DNA of 29,266 nt from Caryophanales bacterium UBA1231 (GCA_002309035.1 DBWT01000014.1:8173-37438), one strand, 5' to 3'; counted from the stretch's first letter, positions 6,388 through 15,207 are shown. Made by a program: numbers and translations. Notes: generated from the sequence alone by a model not told the origin.

Positions 6388-9180
6388 TCATCCGTAAACA
6401 TCTAGGAAGTCTTCAGAGTATCCGGCAGATACAGCACCAAATGTTTCAGTAAAGTCTTTATTGTTGAACATTACATCGATAGATGGTTGACGTAAACGAG
6501 TACCAGCTGTAGAACCATAAATACCATGAGCAGGGTCGAAGAATGTACGTGATGAATCATAGTACATAATTGCTTCAATTGAAGCATCATTATCGATACG
6601 GCTCTTTAATGAATTATAGATAATTTCACGAGGGTTGAATGTTTCATCAGCTTCTTGAAGTTTATGAGTATTTAAGAACATAGTGTTCATTGCATAATAT
6701 ACGTCTTTAGTAGTAACACCAGCAGGGTAGTTACGACCAGCTACATATAAGTAAACTGATAAGCCTGATGTACCAACACGTGTATTTTCTTTTGCAACAT
6801 CATCTGGATAAGGGAATGGAACATAACCGAATTGTGGTTCACCTTCCCACTTTAATCCATTATCTGGATGCCAACGACCAGTGTTACGAACGAACCATAA
6901 GTCACCAGTAATCATTAGAACGCCTTCATCGAAGAAGTCATTTCCTTCAGGAGTCTTAGCTTCACCCCAAGTGTTAGCTGTACTTACGCAACCATCTTGA
7001 GTTAATTTAGCCATTAATTCCATAGCGCCTTTTGATGCAGTAGACATAATGTTAGTTTCAGTTAACATAACGTCAGCGATCTTAACACCAGCAGCGTTAG
7101 TCATACCATAGTAATAATAATATGGATGTCCACCTAAAGCTTTCTTAGTGTCGCCTAATGCAGCTTGAGCTTCACGAACCCATTTTTCAAATCCAGTGTA
7201 ATTCCATTTACCTTCATTGAATAATGTTGCAGGATCGTCAAGACCTAATTTCTTTAATAGACCAAAGTTATAATATAAACCTAAACTTACATTAACACCA
7301 GTAGTAGTTAAACCAGTAGATGCAACGTATAATTTATTATGATATGTACCAGCTTGTTTTAAAGCAGGGTCCATTTGTTTCTTACCCATTTCATTATAGA
7401 AAGCTGTAACATCAACTGCACTACTTGATTTTGCAAATTGATGAATCCAGTTAGAAGAAACGATACCTAAATCACATTCAGATTGATTTGTAGAAGCTTT
7501 ATCCTTGATCCAGTTAATACGTGGAGTTCCCCAAGGAGCTTCTTCTGGATATGCTTTTACAACGATATCGCAGTTGAATTCACGTTCAACATCGTTCCAA
7601 GCTTGTTGCTTGAATAATTTATCAGCACCACTATATCCTTCTAGGAATGGGTCATTATCAGTTAATGCAGAAGCTGCATTCATAATAATGATTTGGTATC
7701 CACCCATATTAGGGATTTCTGGAGGAGTTGGTTCATTTTCAACTTTAATACGGAAGTTTTCACTTATCTTTGTATTAACTGTTGAAGTTACTTTAATTCT
7801 AGTTGTACCAGGAGCGATTGCTTTAACTAAACCATTTGCGTCAACAGTAGCAACTGTTTCATCACTTGATTTAAATGTAACATTTTGAACTGCAGCTAGA
7901 GGGAATACAGTCCAACTTAATTGTTGACTATAACCAGCATACATTTCATCTTCACCAACAACAGAGATCTTTTCAGGGTCAATCTTTTCTATAGTAACTT
8001 TAACAGTGAAAGTTCCAGTAAATTCAGGATTGATTTTTGATGTAACAGTAATAGTAGCAGTTCCTTCACTAACGGCTGTTACTTTACCATTTTCGTCTAC
8101 AGTAGCAACTGCTTCATCACTTGATGTGTATGTTGCACTCTTATCTTCATCATCAGCACCAACTTCAATTTTAGCATTAACTGTTTGACCAACAATAATA
8201 CCACGTTCTGCTTGAGAAGATGTCATACTTGAAGAAACTACCCATTTAGTAGGAGCTTTTGGAGTATAAATACGAATTTGAAGACTCTTAGTGATGTGGT
8301 TTCCATCAACACCTGGGTCATCAGTAACTACAGTAATTGTTACTTCACCTTCAGCAACTGCAGTAACAGTTCCACCTTCGCTAACTGTAGCGATTTCTTC
8401 ATTAGATGAAGTCCAATGTAATTCTTGGTTAGAAGGTTGTCTTACACCACCAGATTCAGTTGGTTTACCAACAAATGATCTACCGATGTATTGAGTTCCA
8501 CCAACTGGAACATCATATCCTTCAGGTTTAGTAAGAACTAAATCAAGAACAGGAATGATATCTGCACTACTTGTACATTGAACTTTCTTAGATGCAGAGA
8601 TTTCAGCATTAACTTTTGATGTAGCAACAACTGTTACTTCACCAGTAGCCTTAACTGTTAAAAATCCTTCTTCATTAATAGATGCAATACTATCAACATT
8701 AACGCCTTCATCAGCTGTTAAAGACCATGTAACTTCATTACTTGCGTCACTTGGTTGAGGTACAGCACGATATTGAGCACCTTTTCCTTCAAGAGCTTCG
8801 TTAGCACCACTTACTGTTAAGCCAACTAATTCAGCTAATTCAACAGGTTTAACTGTTAAAGTTATAGTGAAAGAAATTTTTGCATCAGCTTTTGATGTAA
8901 CTGTAATTTTAACAGTACCTTCAGCTTTTGCAGTAACTCTACCATTAGCGTCTACAGAAGCAATTTCATCATTTTCAGATTTCCATTCAACTGCTTTGTT
9001 TGTGACATTAGAAGGTTCGAACTTAGGAATTAAGTTAATGTTCTGACCTACTTCAACTTCAGCAGAAGCATCTAATGTGATTTTAGTAGGTAATACATCT
9101 TTACTGCCTTCTTCTTCACCACATCCGATGAATACTAATGCTAAAGCGAACAATAGCAAAAATGCTACAAATTTTTTCAT
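6388..9180 (-). CDS. Lipoprotein ABC-type solute-binding protein with five N-terminal Big_2 (bacterial Ig-like) domains
   Basis: 930 aa. It has a lipoprotein signal peptide with lipobox FIGC (Cys20). Five Ig-like Big_2 repeats follow (~33-115, 115-205, 210-305, 310-400, 400-485), each with the typical 'W.S.(D/E)..A.V...G.V.A...G...I.VTS' pattern. From ~495 to the end there is a family-1-like extracellular SBP domain with WNDVEREFNCDIVVKAYPEE, GKWNYTGFEKW and YPAGVTTKDVYYA-type segments. The Ig stack probably acts as a stalk or adhesive spacer on the cell surface. It is a paralogue of the next SBP gene upstream: both share PYPEEAPWG or AYPEEAPWG, DPFLE.YSG and FGYVPFPYP/YGYVPFPYP motifs. It has its own promoter, a strong ribosome binding site (AAGGAGGG) and a terminator. 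The ligand is unknown; amino-sugar oligomers are suggested only by context. Confidence 0.85.
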   Translation of the reverse strand: MKKFVAFLLLFALALVFIGCGEEEGSKDVLPTKITLDASAEVEVGQNINLIPKFEPSNVTNKAVEWKSENDEIASVDANGRVTAKAEGTVKITVTSKADAKISFTITLTVKPVELAELVGLTVSGANEALEGKGAQYRAVPQPSDASNEVTWSLTADEGVNVDSIASINEEGFLTVKATGEVTVVATSKVNAEISASKKVQCTSSADIIPVLDLVLTKPEGYDVPVGGTQYIGRSFVGKPTESGGVRQPSNQELHWTSSNEEIATVSEGGTVTAVAEGEVTITVVTDDPGVDGNHITKSLQIRIYTPKAPTKWVVSSSMTSSQAERGIIVGQTVNAKIEVGADDEDKSATYTSSDEAVATVDENGKVTAVSEGTATITVTSKINPEFTGTFTVKVTIEKIDPEKISVVGEDEMYAGYSQQLSWTVFPLAAVQNVTFKSSDETVATVDANGLVKAIAPGTTRIKVTSTVNTKISENFRIKVENEPTPPEIPNMGGYQIIIMNAASALTDNDPFLEGYSGADKLFKQQAWNDVEREFNCDIVVKAYPEEAPWGTPRINWIKDKASTNQSECDLGIVSSNWIHQFAKSSSAVDVTAFYNEMGKKQMDPALKQAGTYHNKLYVASTGLTTTGVNVSLGLYYNFGLLKKLGLDDPATLFNEGKWNYTGFEKWVREAQAALGDTKKALGGHPYYYYYGMTNAAGVKIADVMLTETNIMSTASKGAMELMAKLTQDGCVSTANTWGEAKTPEGNDFFDEGVLMITGDLWFVRNTGRWHPDNGLKWEGEPQFGYVPFPYPDDVAKENTRVGTSGLSVYLYVAGRNYPAGVTTKDVYYAMNTMFLNTHKLQEADETFNPREIIYNSLKSRIDNDASIEAIMYYDSSRTFFDPAHGIYGSTAGTRLRQPSIDVMFNNKDFTETFGAVSAGYSEDFLDVYG
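7844..8125 (-). repeat. Near-identical DNA repeats within adjacent Big_2 units
   Basis: The 27-nt segments at 7844-7870 and 8099-8125 differ at one position (acagtagcaactg[t/c]ttcatcacttgat on the plus strand). They encode the equivalent SSDE.VATVD strand of neighbouring Big_2 domains. Such high DNA identity between Ig units suggests recent unit duplication or gene conversion rather than purely selected protein similarity. Confidence 0.7.
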
Positions 9181-9259
9181 TTTTTCCCTCCTTAAAAATT
9201 TTTTAAAAAATTAGAAAATTTGTGTAATACGAGATATTAAGAAAACACTTTCATATCTT

Positions 9260-9295
9260 TGTATATATTTTATCACGTTTAATAATTTTTTGCAA
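9260..9295 (-). promoter_or_regulatory. Strong sigma-A-type promoter of the five-Big_2 SBP gene
   Basis: On the minus strand the -35 TTGCAA (9295-9290) is followed by an exact 17-nt spacer and the -10 TAAAAT (9272-9267). A TGA upstream of the -10 makes it an extended -10. Transcription should start near 9260, leaving an ~80-nt untranslated leader before the ATG at 9180. The -35 lies inside a TGCAA-4-TTGCA dyad. Confidence 0.75.
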
Positions 9296-9306
9296 CAAAT
9301 TGCACA

Positions 9307-9327
9307 ATCATTTTACAAAAAAATGAT
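9307..9327 (-). promoter_or_regulatory. Inverted repeat upstream of the SBP promoter (possible operator or activator site)
   Basis: A perfect 8-bp inverted repeat, ATCATTTT / AAAATGAT around a 5-nt centre, lies 12 bp upstream of the -35 element. It is AT-rich and not followed by a T-run on either strand, so it is a poor terminator. Its position suits a regulator-binding site. In the 222-bp gap 9181-9402 I see this repeat, the promoter and the second dyad over the -35. There is no gene, and no convincing terminator for the upstream SBP gene. Confidence 0.4.
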
Positions 9328-9402
9328 ATTATAAATGATTCTTACACAACTTATTTTTTTAAAATAATAAACGTTATAATATATCTTTAATAAATAATTT
9401 TT

Positions 9403-11859
9403 TTATGAATAAGTATTTCTAAACTTAATTAATACCGCGTCTTCAATCGCTTCAAATTCTTGAGCTGGATCTTTTCCTTCAACAACAATATTTTTAATAG
9501 CAGTTGCTGATTCACCAGTCCACTCATATTGGAATGATTGTTCATATAGTGGATCGTAAATTGTACGAGATGCTGTGAAATAGATAGTTGCGATAACTGA
9601 TTCAGGGTCATCGATACGTGATACAACAGAATTATATTTAAGTTCTTCAGGATTATACGAAGGATCTTGTTTTAATAATGCAGTTGTATTTATATACATT
9701 TCTTGAACAGCACGGAATACACTTCTCGCATCAACATTTACTGGATATGGACGACCAGCAATCATCATCATTAATGAATCACCAATATCATTAACACGAG
9801 TATTTGCTTTACCAACAGATGCAGGATATGGGAATGGTACATAACCATATGCTGTTTCAGGTCCCCATTTATCAGCAGGGAAACGATTTGATGCTCTTAC
9901 AAACCAATATTCGCCACCTTGGAATAAAGCACGACCATCTTGGAATGATGAAACACTCTCATCAACACTAGTCATATTATCAGGATCCCATGCACCAGCT
10001 GCATAAATTTCACGTAAAGCACGAGCAGCTTCTAAAGAATAAGTATGTGTGAAATTAAGAGAAACAGTTGTCTTATCTGCAAGTTTAACACCAGCCGCAT
10101 TAACCATACCATTCCAAATAATACTTGATGCACCAGACATTACATATTCTTTACCTTTATCAGTTTCACCCATTACACTTTGAGCTTTCTTACAATATTC
10201 CACAAAGTCTTCATAAGTCCACTTATCTTCATTGAATAATTTAGCAGGAGACTCTAAATTGTATTTCTTAATCATCATCATATTATAGAATAAGCCTTTA
10301 TATGGATATACCTTTGTTTCAGGTAAACCAGGAGAAACAACATATAATTTGTTGTTAATCATACCAGCTTCTCTTAATGATGGTTCAATTTGTTTCTTAC
10401 CAAATGCATTAAAGAAATCAGTTGTGTTAACTGCCGCATTTGATTTTACAAAATCAGATAGCCATGCTGCAGCCACAATACCGAAATCACATTGTGATAA
10501 ATTGTTCATCGCATTTTCCTTAATCCATGTAACACGACTTGGTCCCCAAGGTGCTTCTTCTGGATAAGGTTTAACTGATATCTTACAATTAAATGAAGAT
10601 TCAATTTCACGCCAGGCAGTTTGTTTATATGACTTATCAATTCCACTATATTTTTCTAAGAATGGGTCAATATCAGATAATGCGCTTTGGGCATTCATGA
10701 TGATAATTTCATAACCACCTAGATTAGGGATTGGTTCTGGTTCAACTTCTTTTTCAATAACTACTTTAAAGGCTGTACTAGTTACTTTCTTAGTTCCCGC
10801 AACAGATGTTGCCTTAACACGAACTGTACCTTCTTTAATAGCAGTTAAAACACCATTTTCATCAATTGTGGCATAACCTTCAGGAGTAACACTCCAAGTT
10901 ACTTCTTGACTAATACCAGCAGGTAATACTTCAGCTGAAAAACGGATACTATAACCAACATAGCATTCACTTTCACCACTTACTGTTACACTTGATGGTT
11001 CAACTTCATTTGGATTAAATGCTTTACTGATAACAACAGTACCACTTTGAGTTAATCCTGTTTCTTTATCTTGAGCAGTTACATTAACAGTACCATCTTT
11101 CAATGGTTTTAATAAACCAGTCTCATCAATAGTTGCAACAAGTGGATTATCAATTGTCCAAGTAATATCAACTTTGGCATATTTAGGAGTTGTTTCAACA
11201 CCTAATTGGTCAACACCATTAGTATCAATATCATGTAAGTTTGTTATAACAAATGATTCAAGGTTAGGACGAGCATGAACTGTAATATTTAATTTTTGTT
11301 CTACATCACCAATTTTTGCAGTAATTTCGCAAGATCCTTCTTTAACACCATGAATAACGCCTTTTTGAACAGTCGCAATTTCTTCATCACTAGATGACCA
11401 AACAATACGAGCATTTTGGTTTTCAGGTTCAGTTGTAGCAGTTACTCTAAAATCAAAATCAGCATATACTTCTTCTTCTAATGTTAAATTAATTGCTGTA
11501 ACAACAATCTCATCAGGAATTTCTACACCTGCTTCGACAACAGTTATGATGATTGTTCCTTTGATTTTTGCATCTTCTTGTGATGTAGCAGTAATAGTCG
11601 CATTACCAACATTTTTACCTGTTACTCTTCCTTTATCAGATACTTCCGCAATATTTTCATCATTTGATGACCAAGAAACTTTTTGCGATGCTTCTTTTGG
11701 AGAAACATTTGCTTTTAGATCAACATAATTTCCAACATTCACAGTTTTTGTTCCAGTAATAACGATTCCTGTAGGCTTAGTAGCTTCCTTTTCTTCACCA
11801 CAACCAATTAACAAAAATAGTGATAAGAATAAAAGTAAAAAACACAAATATTTTTTCAT
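9403..11859 (-). CDS. Lipoprotein ABC-type solute-binding protein with four N-terminal Big_2 (bacterial Ig-like) domains
   Basis: 818 aa. The signal peptide ends in lipobox LIGC (Cys20). About four Big_2 repeats (~27-112, 118-197, 200-282, 288-372) contain 'WSS.DE.IA.V...G.V.G...G...ITA' motifs. The C-terminal ~440 residues form an SBP domain paralogous to the neighbouring 930-aa protein (shared GGYEIIIMNAQSALSD, KPYPEEAPWG, AYGYVPFPYP). The gene starts 24 nt after the GNAT gene, with ribosome binding site AGAGGAGA, so it probably belongs to the nagZ-nagB-GNAT unit. It would deliver substrate to one of the permease pairs transcribed upstream. Ligand unknown. Confidence 0.85.
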   Translation of the reverse strand: MKKYLCFLLLFLSLFLLIGCGEEKEATKPTGIVITGTKTVNVGNYVDLKANVSPKEASQKVSWSSNDENIAEVSDKGRVTGKNVGNATITATSQEDAKIKGTIIITVVEAGVEIPDEIVVTAINLTLEEEVYADFDFRVTATTEPENQNARIVWSSSDEEIATVQKGVIHGVKEGSCEITAKIGDVEQKLNITVHARPNLESFVITNLHDIDTNGVDQLGVETTPKYAKVDITWTIDNPLVATIDETGLLKPLKDGTVNVTAQDKETGLTQSGTVVISKAFNPNEVEPSSVTVSGESECYVGYSIRFSAEVLPAGISQEVTWSVTPEGYATIDENGVLTAIKEGTVRVKATSVAGTKKVTSTAFKVVIEKEVEPEPIPNLGGYEIIIMNAQSALSDIDPFLEKYSGIDKSYKQTAWREIESSFNCKISVKPYPEEAPWGPSRVTWIKENAMNNLSQCDFGIVAAAWLSDFVKSNAAVNTTDFFNAFGKKQIEPSLREAGMINNKLYVVSPGLPETKVYPYKGLFYNMMMIKKYNLESPAKLFNEDKWTYEDFVEYCKKAQSVMGETDKGKEYVMSGASSIIWNGMVNAAGVKLADKTTVSLNFTHTYSLEAARALREIYAAGAWDPDNMTSVDESVSSFQDGRALFQGGEYWFVRASNRFPADKWGPETAYGYVPFPYPASVGKANTRVNDIGDSLMMMIAGRPYPVNVDARSVFRAVQEMYINTTALLKQDPSYNPEELKYNSVVSRIDDPESVIATIYFTASRTIYDPLYEQSFQYEWTGESATAIKNIVVEGKDPAQEFEAIEDAVLIKFRNTYS

Positions 11860-11883
11860 TCTTTCTCCTCTCTTATTTTATAA

Positions 11884-12867
11884 CTATATCTTCTTTTTAG
11901 CATATTTAAAACATTTCCAAGTTTCAAAACCAAGTTTTTGGTAATAAGTTACAAGTCCAGTCCAGTCAATCATTGCATCGCTATAACCATTTTTATAACT
12001 ATCAGCAATCGCATAATACAAAAGCATTTTTGCAATACCATGATGACGATAGATTGGATCAACGCCTAGTGGACCAAATCCAACTAATTTTTGAAATCTT
12101 CCTTGCCAGTTGATATTATATGATGTTTCCTTAATAAGACCATTATTTACTCTTAAAAAACCAACAACTTTATCATCTACAAGGGCCAGTAAATATTCTT
12201 TTTTTATTTCGCCATTAGAAAAATATTCCATTCCCTCATCGTACCAACGACCAAAGAAAACACGTTTTAAAAAATCCAATAAGGCATCTTTATCCAAAAT
12301 AGTTGCATATCTTAATAATACTTTTTTCTTTTTTCCATCTTCAATATATTCATTATTATTGTATGATGAATATTTAATTAAATCATCACTAGATAATTTC
12401 TTAATCAAATCATGAGTGTAATATCCCATTTCATAACCGTGATTTGCAAAAAATGTATCACTGGTATTATCAAAATCATTAGGAATACCCGGAAAGAAAT
12501 TATGAATATCACTGCCAACCATTATTGTTGTAACACCTAATTTCTTCATTTTTTCTTCAGCACTTGTTAAAAGAATATTTCCGTATCCTTTTTTTCGTTC
12601 ACTTCTTTTTACAAATAATAATGATATCCATCCTACATTTTGATATTTTGGAATATTCGGATTATCTTTAAAAACTTTTGAAATTATATAACCAATTATT
12701 TTTTCATTATCTTTTATAACGAATGAAGCATCACTTGAAAAATATCGGCATAATATAGTTTTTTCTTCAAACATTGATTTGGAAATTGGAAAAATAAAAC
12801 CAACTTCTTCATTCCAAATGTTTAAACATTCATCTAAATATTTCTTTTCAAATTTTTCGATTTGCAT
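11884..12867 (-). CDS. Tandem-GNAT N-acetyltransferase, candidate glucosamine/glucosaminide acetyltransferase (GlmA-like)
   Basis: 327 aa made of two GNAT modules. The N-terminal one (~1-155) has acetyl-CoA-loop motif V..SERKKGYGN at ~88-97. The C-terminal one (~180-327) has GVDPIYRHHGIAK at ~268-280 and the usual YYQKLGF ending. It lies 3 nt after nagB, in a nagZ-nagB-GNAT order. From recollection of the literature, Clostridium acetobutylicum GlmA is a two-GNAT-domain enzyme encoded near nagZ that re-acetylates glucosamine residues of de-N-acetylated muropeptides so NagZ can cut them. The same role fits here. Other amine substrates cannot be excluded, so no gene symbol is assigned. Confidence 0.7.
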   Translation of the reverse strand: MQIEKFEKKYLDECLNIWNEEVGFIFPISKSMFEEKTILCRYFSSDASFVIKDNEKIIGYIISKVFKDNPNIPKYQNVGWISLLFVKRSERKKGYGNILLTSAEEKMKKLGVTTIMVGSDIHNFFPGIPNDFDNTSDTFFANHGYEMGYYTHDLIKKLSSDDLIKYSSYNNNEYIEDGKKKKVLLRYATILDKDALLDFLKRVFFGRWYDEGMEYFSNGEIKKEYLLALVDDKVVGFLRVNNGLIKETSYNINWQGRFQKLVGFGPLGVDPIYRHHGIAKMLLYYAIADSYKNGYSDAMIDWTGLVTYYQKLGFETWKCFKYAKKKI

Positions 12868-12870
12868 AAA

Positions 12871-13596
12871 TTATTTAATTAATGATGCAGCATCCTCATC
12901 AACGATTACAATTGCGTTTGGATGACGATTTAAAATAGTTGCTGGACATTCAGGATTAACTTCACCACTAGCTAAACGACGAATTGCTTCGGCTTTGTTC
13001 TTTCCACTTGCGACTAAAAGTAAGCATTTAGCTTGCATAATGTTCGCAATACCCATAGTCATTGCGTGAGTTGGAACTTCATCTAAACTATTGAAGAATC
13101 TTTGATTATCACGACGAGTTTTATCAGTTAATTTTACAACCCAAGTTTCTTGATCAAAAGGAGTGTTTGGTTCATTAAAACCAATGTGTCCATTAGCACC
13201 AATTCCTAAAAGTTGTAAATCAATTGTGGCTTTATGTAATAATTCATTATATTCATTACATAGTGCTTGTAAATCACTTCCTTCAGAACAAGGAATATGA
13301 ACATTTTCTTCTAAAATATCAACATGACTAAATAAATTACGATGCATAAATGAATAATAACTTTCTGGATGACTACGAGGAAGTTCACAATATTCATCTA
13401 AATTATAAGTTTTTACATTCTTAAATGAAATCTCACCATTTTCATAATATTTAATTAAATTTTGATATAAGCCAATAGGACTACTACCAGTCGCAAGACC
13501 AAGTGTTGCATCTGGTTTTTTAACCAACAAATCTTTAATAATAAGACTTGCCTCTTTACTCATTTCTTCATAATCTTTTACAACGATTAGTTTCAT
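12871..13596 (-). CDS. nagB: Glucosamine-6-phosphate deaminase NagB
   Basis: A 241-aa short-form NagB as in Bacillus. Motifs: LGLATGSSPIGLY near residue 32 (phosphate binding), YNLDEYCEL with Asp67 (ring-opening/enolisation base), and GIGANGHIGFNEP at ~131-143 with His137 and Glu142 of the active-site set. It converts GlcN-6-P to fructose-6-P plus ammonia, ending the amino-sugar pathway in glycolysis. The ribosome binding site (AAAGGAGA) overlaps the nagZ stop region, and the GNAT gene follows after 3 nt, so the three are co-transcribed. The allosteric C-terminal extension of the enterobacterial enzyme is absent. Confidence 0.95.
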   Translation of the reverse strand: MKLIVVKDYEEMSKEASLIIKDLLVKKPDATLGLATGSSPIGLYQNLIKYYENGEISFKNVKTYNLDEYCELPRSHPESYYSFMHRNLFSHVDILEENVHIPCSEGSDLQALCNEYNELLHKATIDLQLLGIGANGHIGFNEPNTPFDQETWVVKLTDKTRRDNQRFFNSLDEVPTHAMTMGIANIMQAKCLLLVASGKNKAEAIRRLASGEVNPECPATILNRHPNAIVIVDEDAASLIK

Positions 13597-13611
13597 AATA
13601 ATCCATCTCCT

Positions 13612-15150
13612 TTATATATCTAAACTAATTGGTAAATAACCATTAAAATCATGCTCCAACAAACATTCACATAAACTATTAATCGCAAGCGCAGTCGCTT
13701 CGTAAATACAAATATAACCACATAATCCCTTTAAATAAAGGGCATCATATGGAGAACGCATCGCTACAACAGTTGTCTTTTCTTTAGGAAGACTATTAAA
13801 TACTTGAACTTGATAATCATCTTGACTAACATTAATAGTTGCCATAATAATATTATGATAAATTTTTAAATTCTTTAAATATTCATTATCTAAATTATTA
13901 TTGTCGCTATCAATTATTACTTCATCAACATCTATTCCTTTTTTCTTTAAAACACTACCAAGTGATACATAAAAATCACTCTCATTATCTACTAAACTCA
14001 TTAATTTTATTCTAGGAAAAATAATTAATGTTTTTTTGCTTAAATCAAGGCAATTATCTTTAACTAAAGTGATACTCTTTTTTGATAAATTTTCGCCATA
14101 TTGAATTATATCACTACTAGGATATTCATATTTATCAAATATGTAATTAACATATTCTTCTTTATATTTTAATATTTTATTAACGGCATCATTAATTCTT
14201 TCAATTGATATTTCATTATTTTTAACAGCATCAAGTAAAGCATTATATATTTCTTCTTGCTCATCAAGTGCTGCTTTACCACAGAATATCATCAAATCAA
14301 TACCACTATTTATTGATAATTTTACAATTTCTTTTTTTGAATAATTATTATAAATTGCGGCCATTGTTAGACTATCAGTTACTGTTAAGCCATTAAAGCC
14401 TAATTCATTTTTTAAAAGATCAGTCACAATATTTTTTGATAACGTTGATGGATATTTATCATCATATGCTGGGTACATGATATGAGCAACCATTATACCT
14501 GGTGCACCATCATTTATGTTGTCTTTAAATGGTTTTAATTCGGTCATATTTAGCTCTTCTTTTGATTTATTTACAACCGGTAAACCAATATGACTATCGA
14601 CGTTTGTATCACCATGGCCAGGAAAATGCTTCAAAAATGGCATAATTTTTGCTTTTTTGAAACCATCTACGGCATATTTAGCGTAGCGACTTACAACGAT
14701 CGGTTTATCGCTATAAGAACGAGAATTAATAACTGGATTCATGGGATTATTATTAACATCAGCAACTGGCGCAAATACCATATTATAATTCATATTGCGA
14801 AGATTTTTGCCAACTTCATAATACAATTTTTCTACATTTTCTTTTGTGGCAGATACTGCCATTGCGCCAGGAAATGGTGTTACTCCCTTAATTATTCTTT
14901 GAACAACTCCTCCTTCTTCATCAACACCAATAAATGGAGGAATTTTAGAATAATTTAATATATTTTTATTTAGTTCGGTTACTTGTTCTGGATTTTCAAT
15001 GTTTCTTGCAAAATGGATAATTCCCCCAACATGAAATTTATTGAGTTGGATTTTTAATTGTTCATTAAATGTTGTGCCATGAAAAGCAAACATTAATAAT
15101 TGTCCAACTTTTTCTTCCAAAGTTAAATCTTCTAATTTAACCATAAACAA
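13612..15150 (-). CDS. nagZ: Beta-N-acetylglucosaminidase NagZ (GH3)
   Basis: About 510 aa. The GH3 barrel has GVDEEGGVVQRI near residue 75, KHFPGHGDTNVDSH at ~174-187 (Asp185/His187, acid/base dyad) and TVTDSLTMAAI with the predicted nucleophile Asp259. A C-terminal alpha/beta domain (~350-512) follows, as in Bacillus NagZ. It has no signal peptide and should remove non-reducing GlcNAc from GlcNAc-MurNAc fragments in the cytoplasm. The start is ambiguous: a TTG at 15150 lies 5 nt after AGAGG, while the first ATG (MVKLEDL, at 15144) lies 11 nt after it. The two differ by two residues. This is a second NagZ beside the NagZ-MupG fusion, and the two are clearly diverged paralogues. Confidence 0.93.
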   Translation of the reverse strand: MFMVKLEDLTLEEKVGQLLMFAFHGTTFNEQLKIQLNKFHVGGIIHFARNIENPEQVTELNKNILNYSKIPPFIGVDEEGGVVQRIIKGVTPFPGAMAVSATKENVEKLYYEVGKNLRNMNYNMVFAPVADVNNNPMNPVINSRSYSDKPIVVSRYAKYAVDGFKKAKIMPFLKHFPGHGDTNVDSHIGLPVVNKSKEELNMTELKPFKDNINDGAPGIMVAHIMYPAYDDKYPSTLSKNIVTDLLKNELGFNGLTVTDSLTMAAIYNNYSKKEIVKLSINSGIDLMIFCGKAALDEQEEIYNALLDAVKNNEISIERINDAVNKILKYKEEYVNYIFDKYEYPSSDIIQYGENLSKKSITLVKDNCLDLSKKTLIIFPRIKLMSLVDNESDFYVSLGSVLKKKGIDVDEVIIDSDNNNLDNEYLKNLKIYHNIIMATINVSQDDYQVQVFNSLPKEKTTVVAMRSPYDALYLKGLCGYICIYEATALAINSLCECLLEHDFNGYLPISLDI

Positions 15151-15154
15151 TATA

Positions 15155-15201
15155 ACCTCTTATTTTCAAAATCAAGAGGTGCTACTATTATAGTAGCACC
15201 T
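15155..15201 (-). promoter_or_regulatory. Intercistronic hairpin pair overlapping the nagZ ribosome binding site
   Basis: In the minus-strand RNA, seven nt after the permease stop, AGGTGCTACTA pairs perfectly with TAGTAGCACCT (15201-15191 with 15187-15177, loop of 3). The 3' end of that stem (ACCT) also starts ACCTCTT (15180-15174), which can pair with AAGAGGT (15161-15155), the Shine-Dalgarno region of nagZ. The first hairpin lacks a following T-run on the minus strand, so it is more likely an mRNA-stabilising or translation-control structure than a terminator. On the plus strand it is followed by GTTTTTTTA and could stop antisense transcription. Confidence 0.55.
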
Positions 15202-15207
15202 GTTTTT

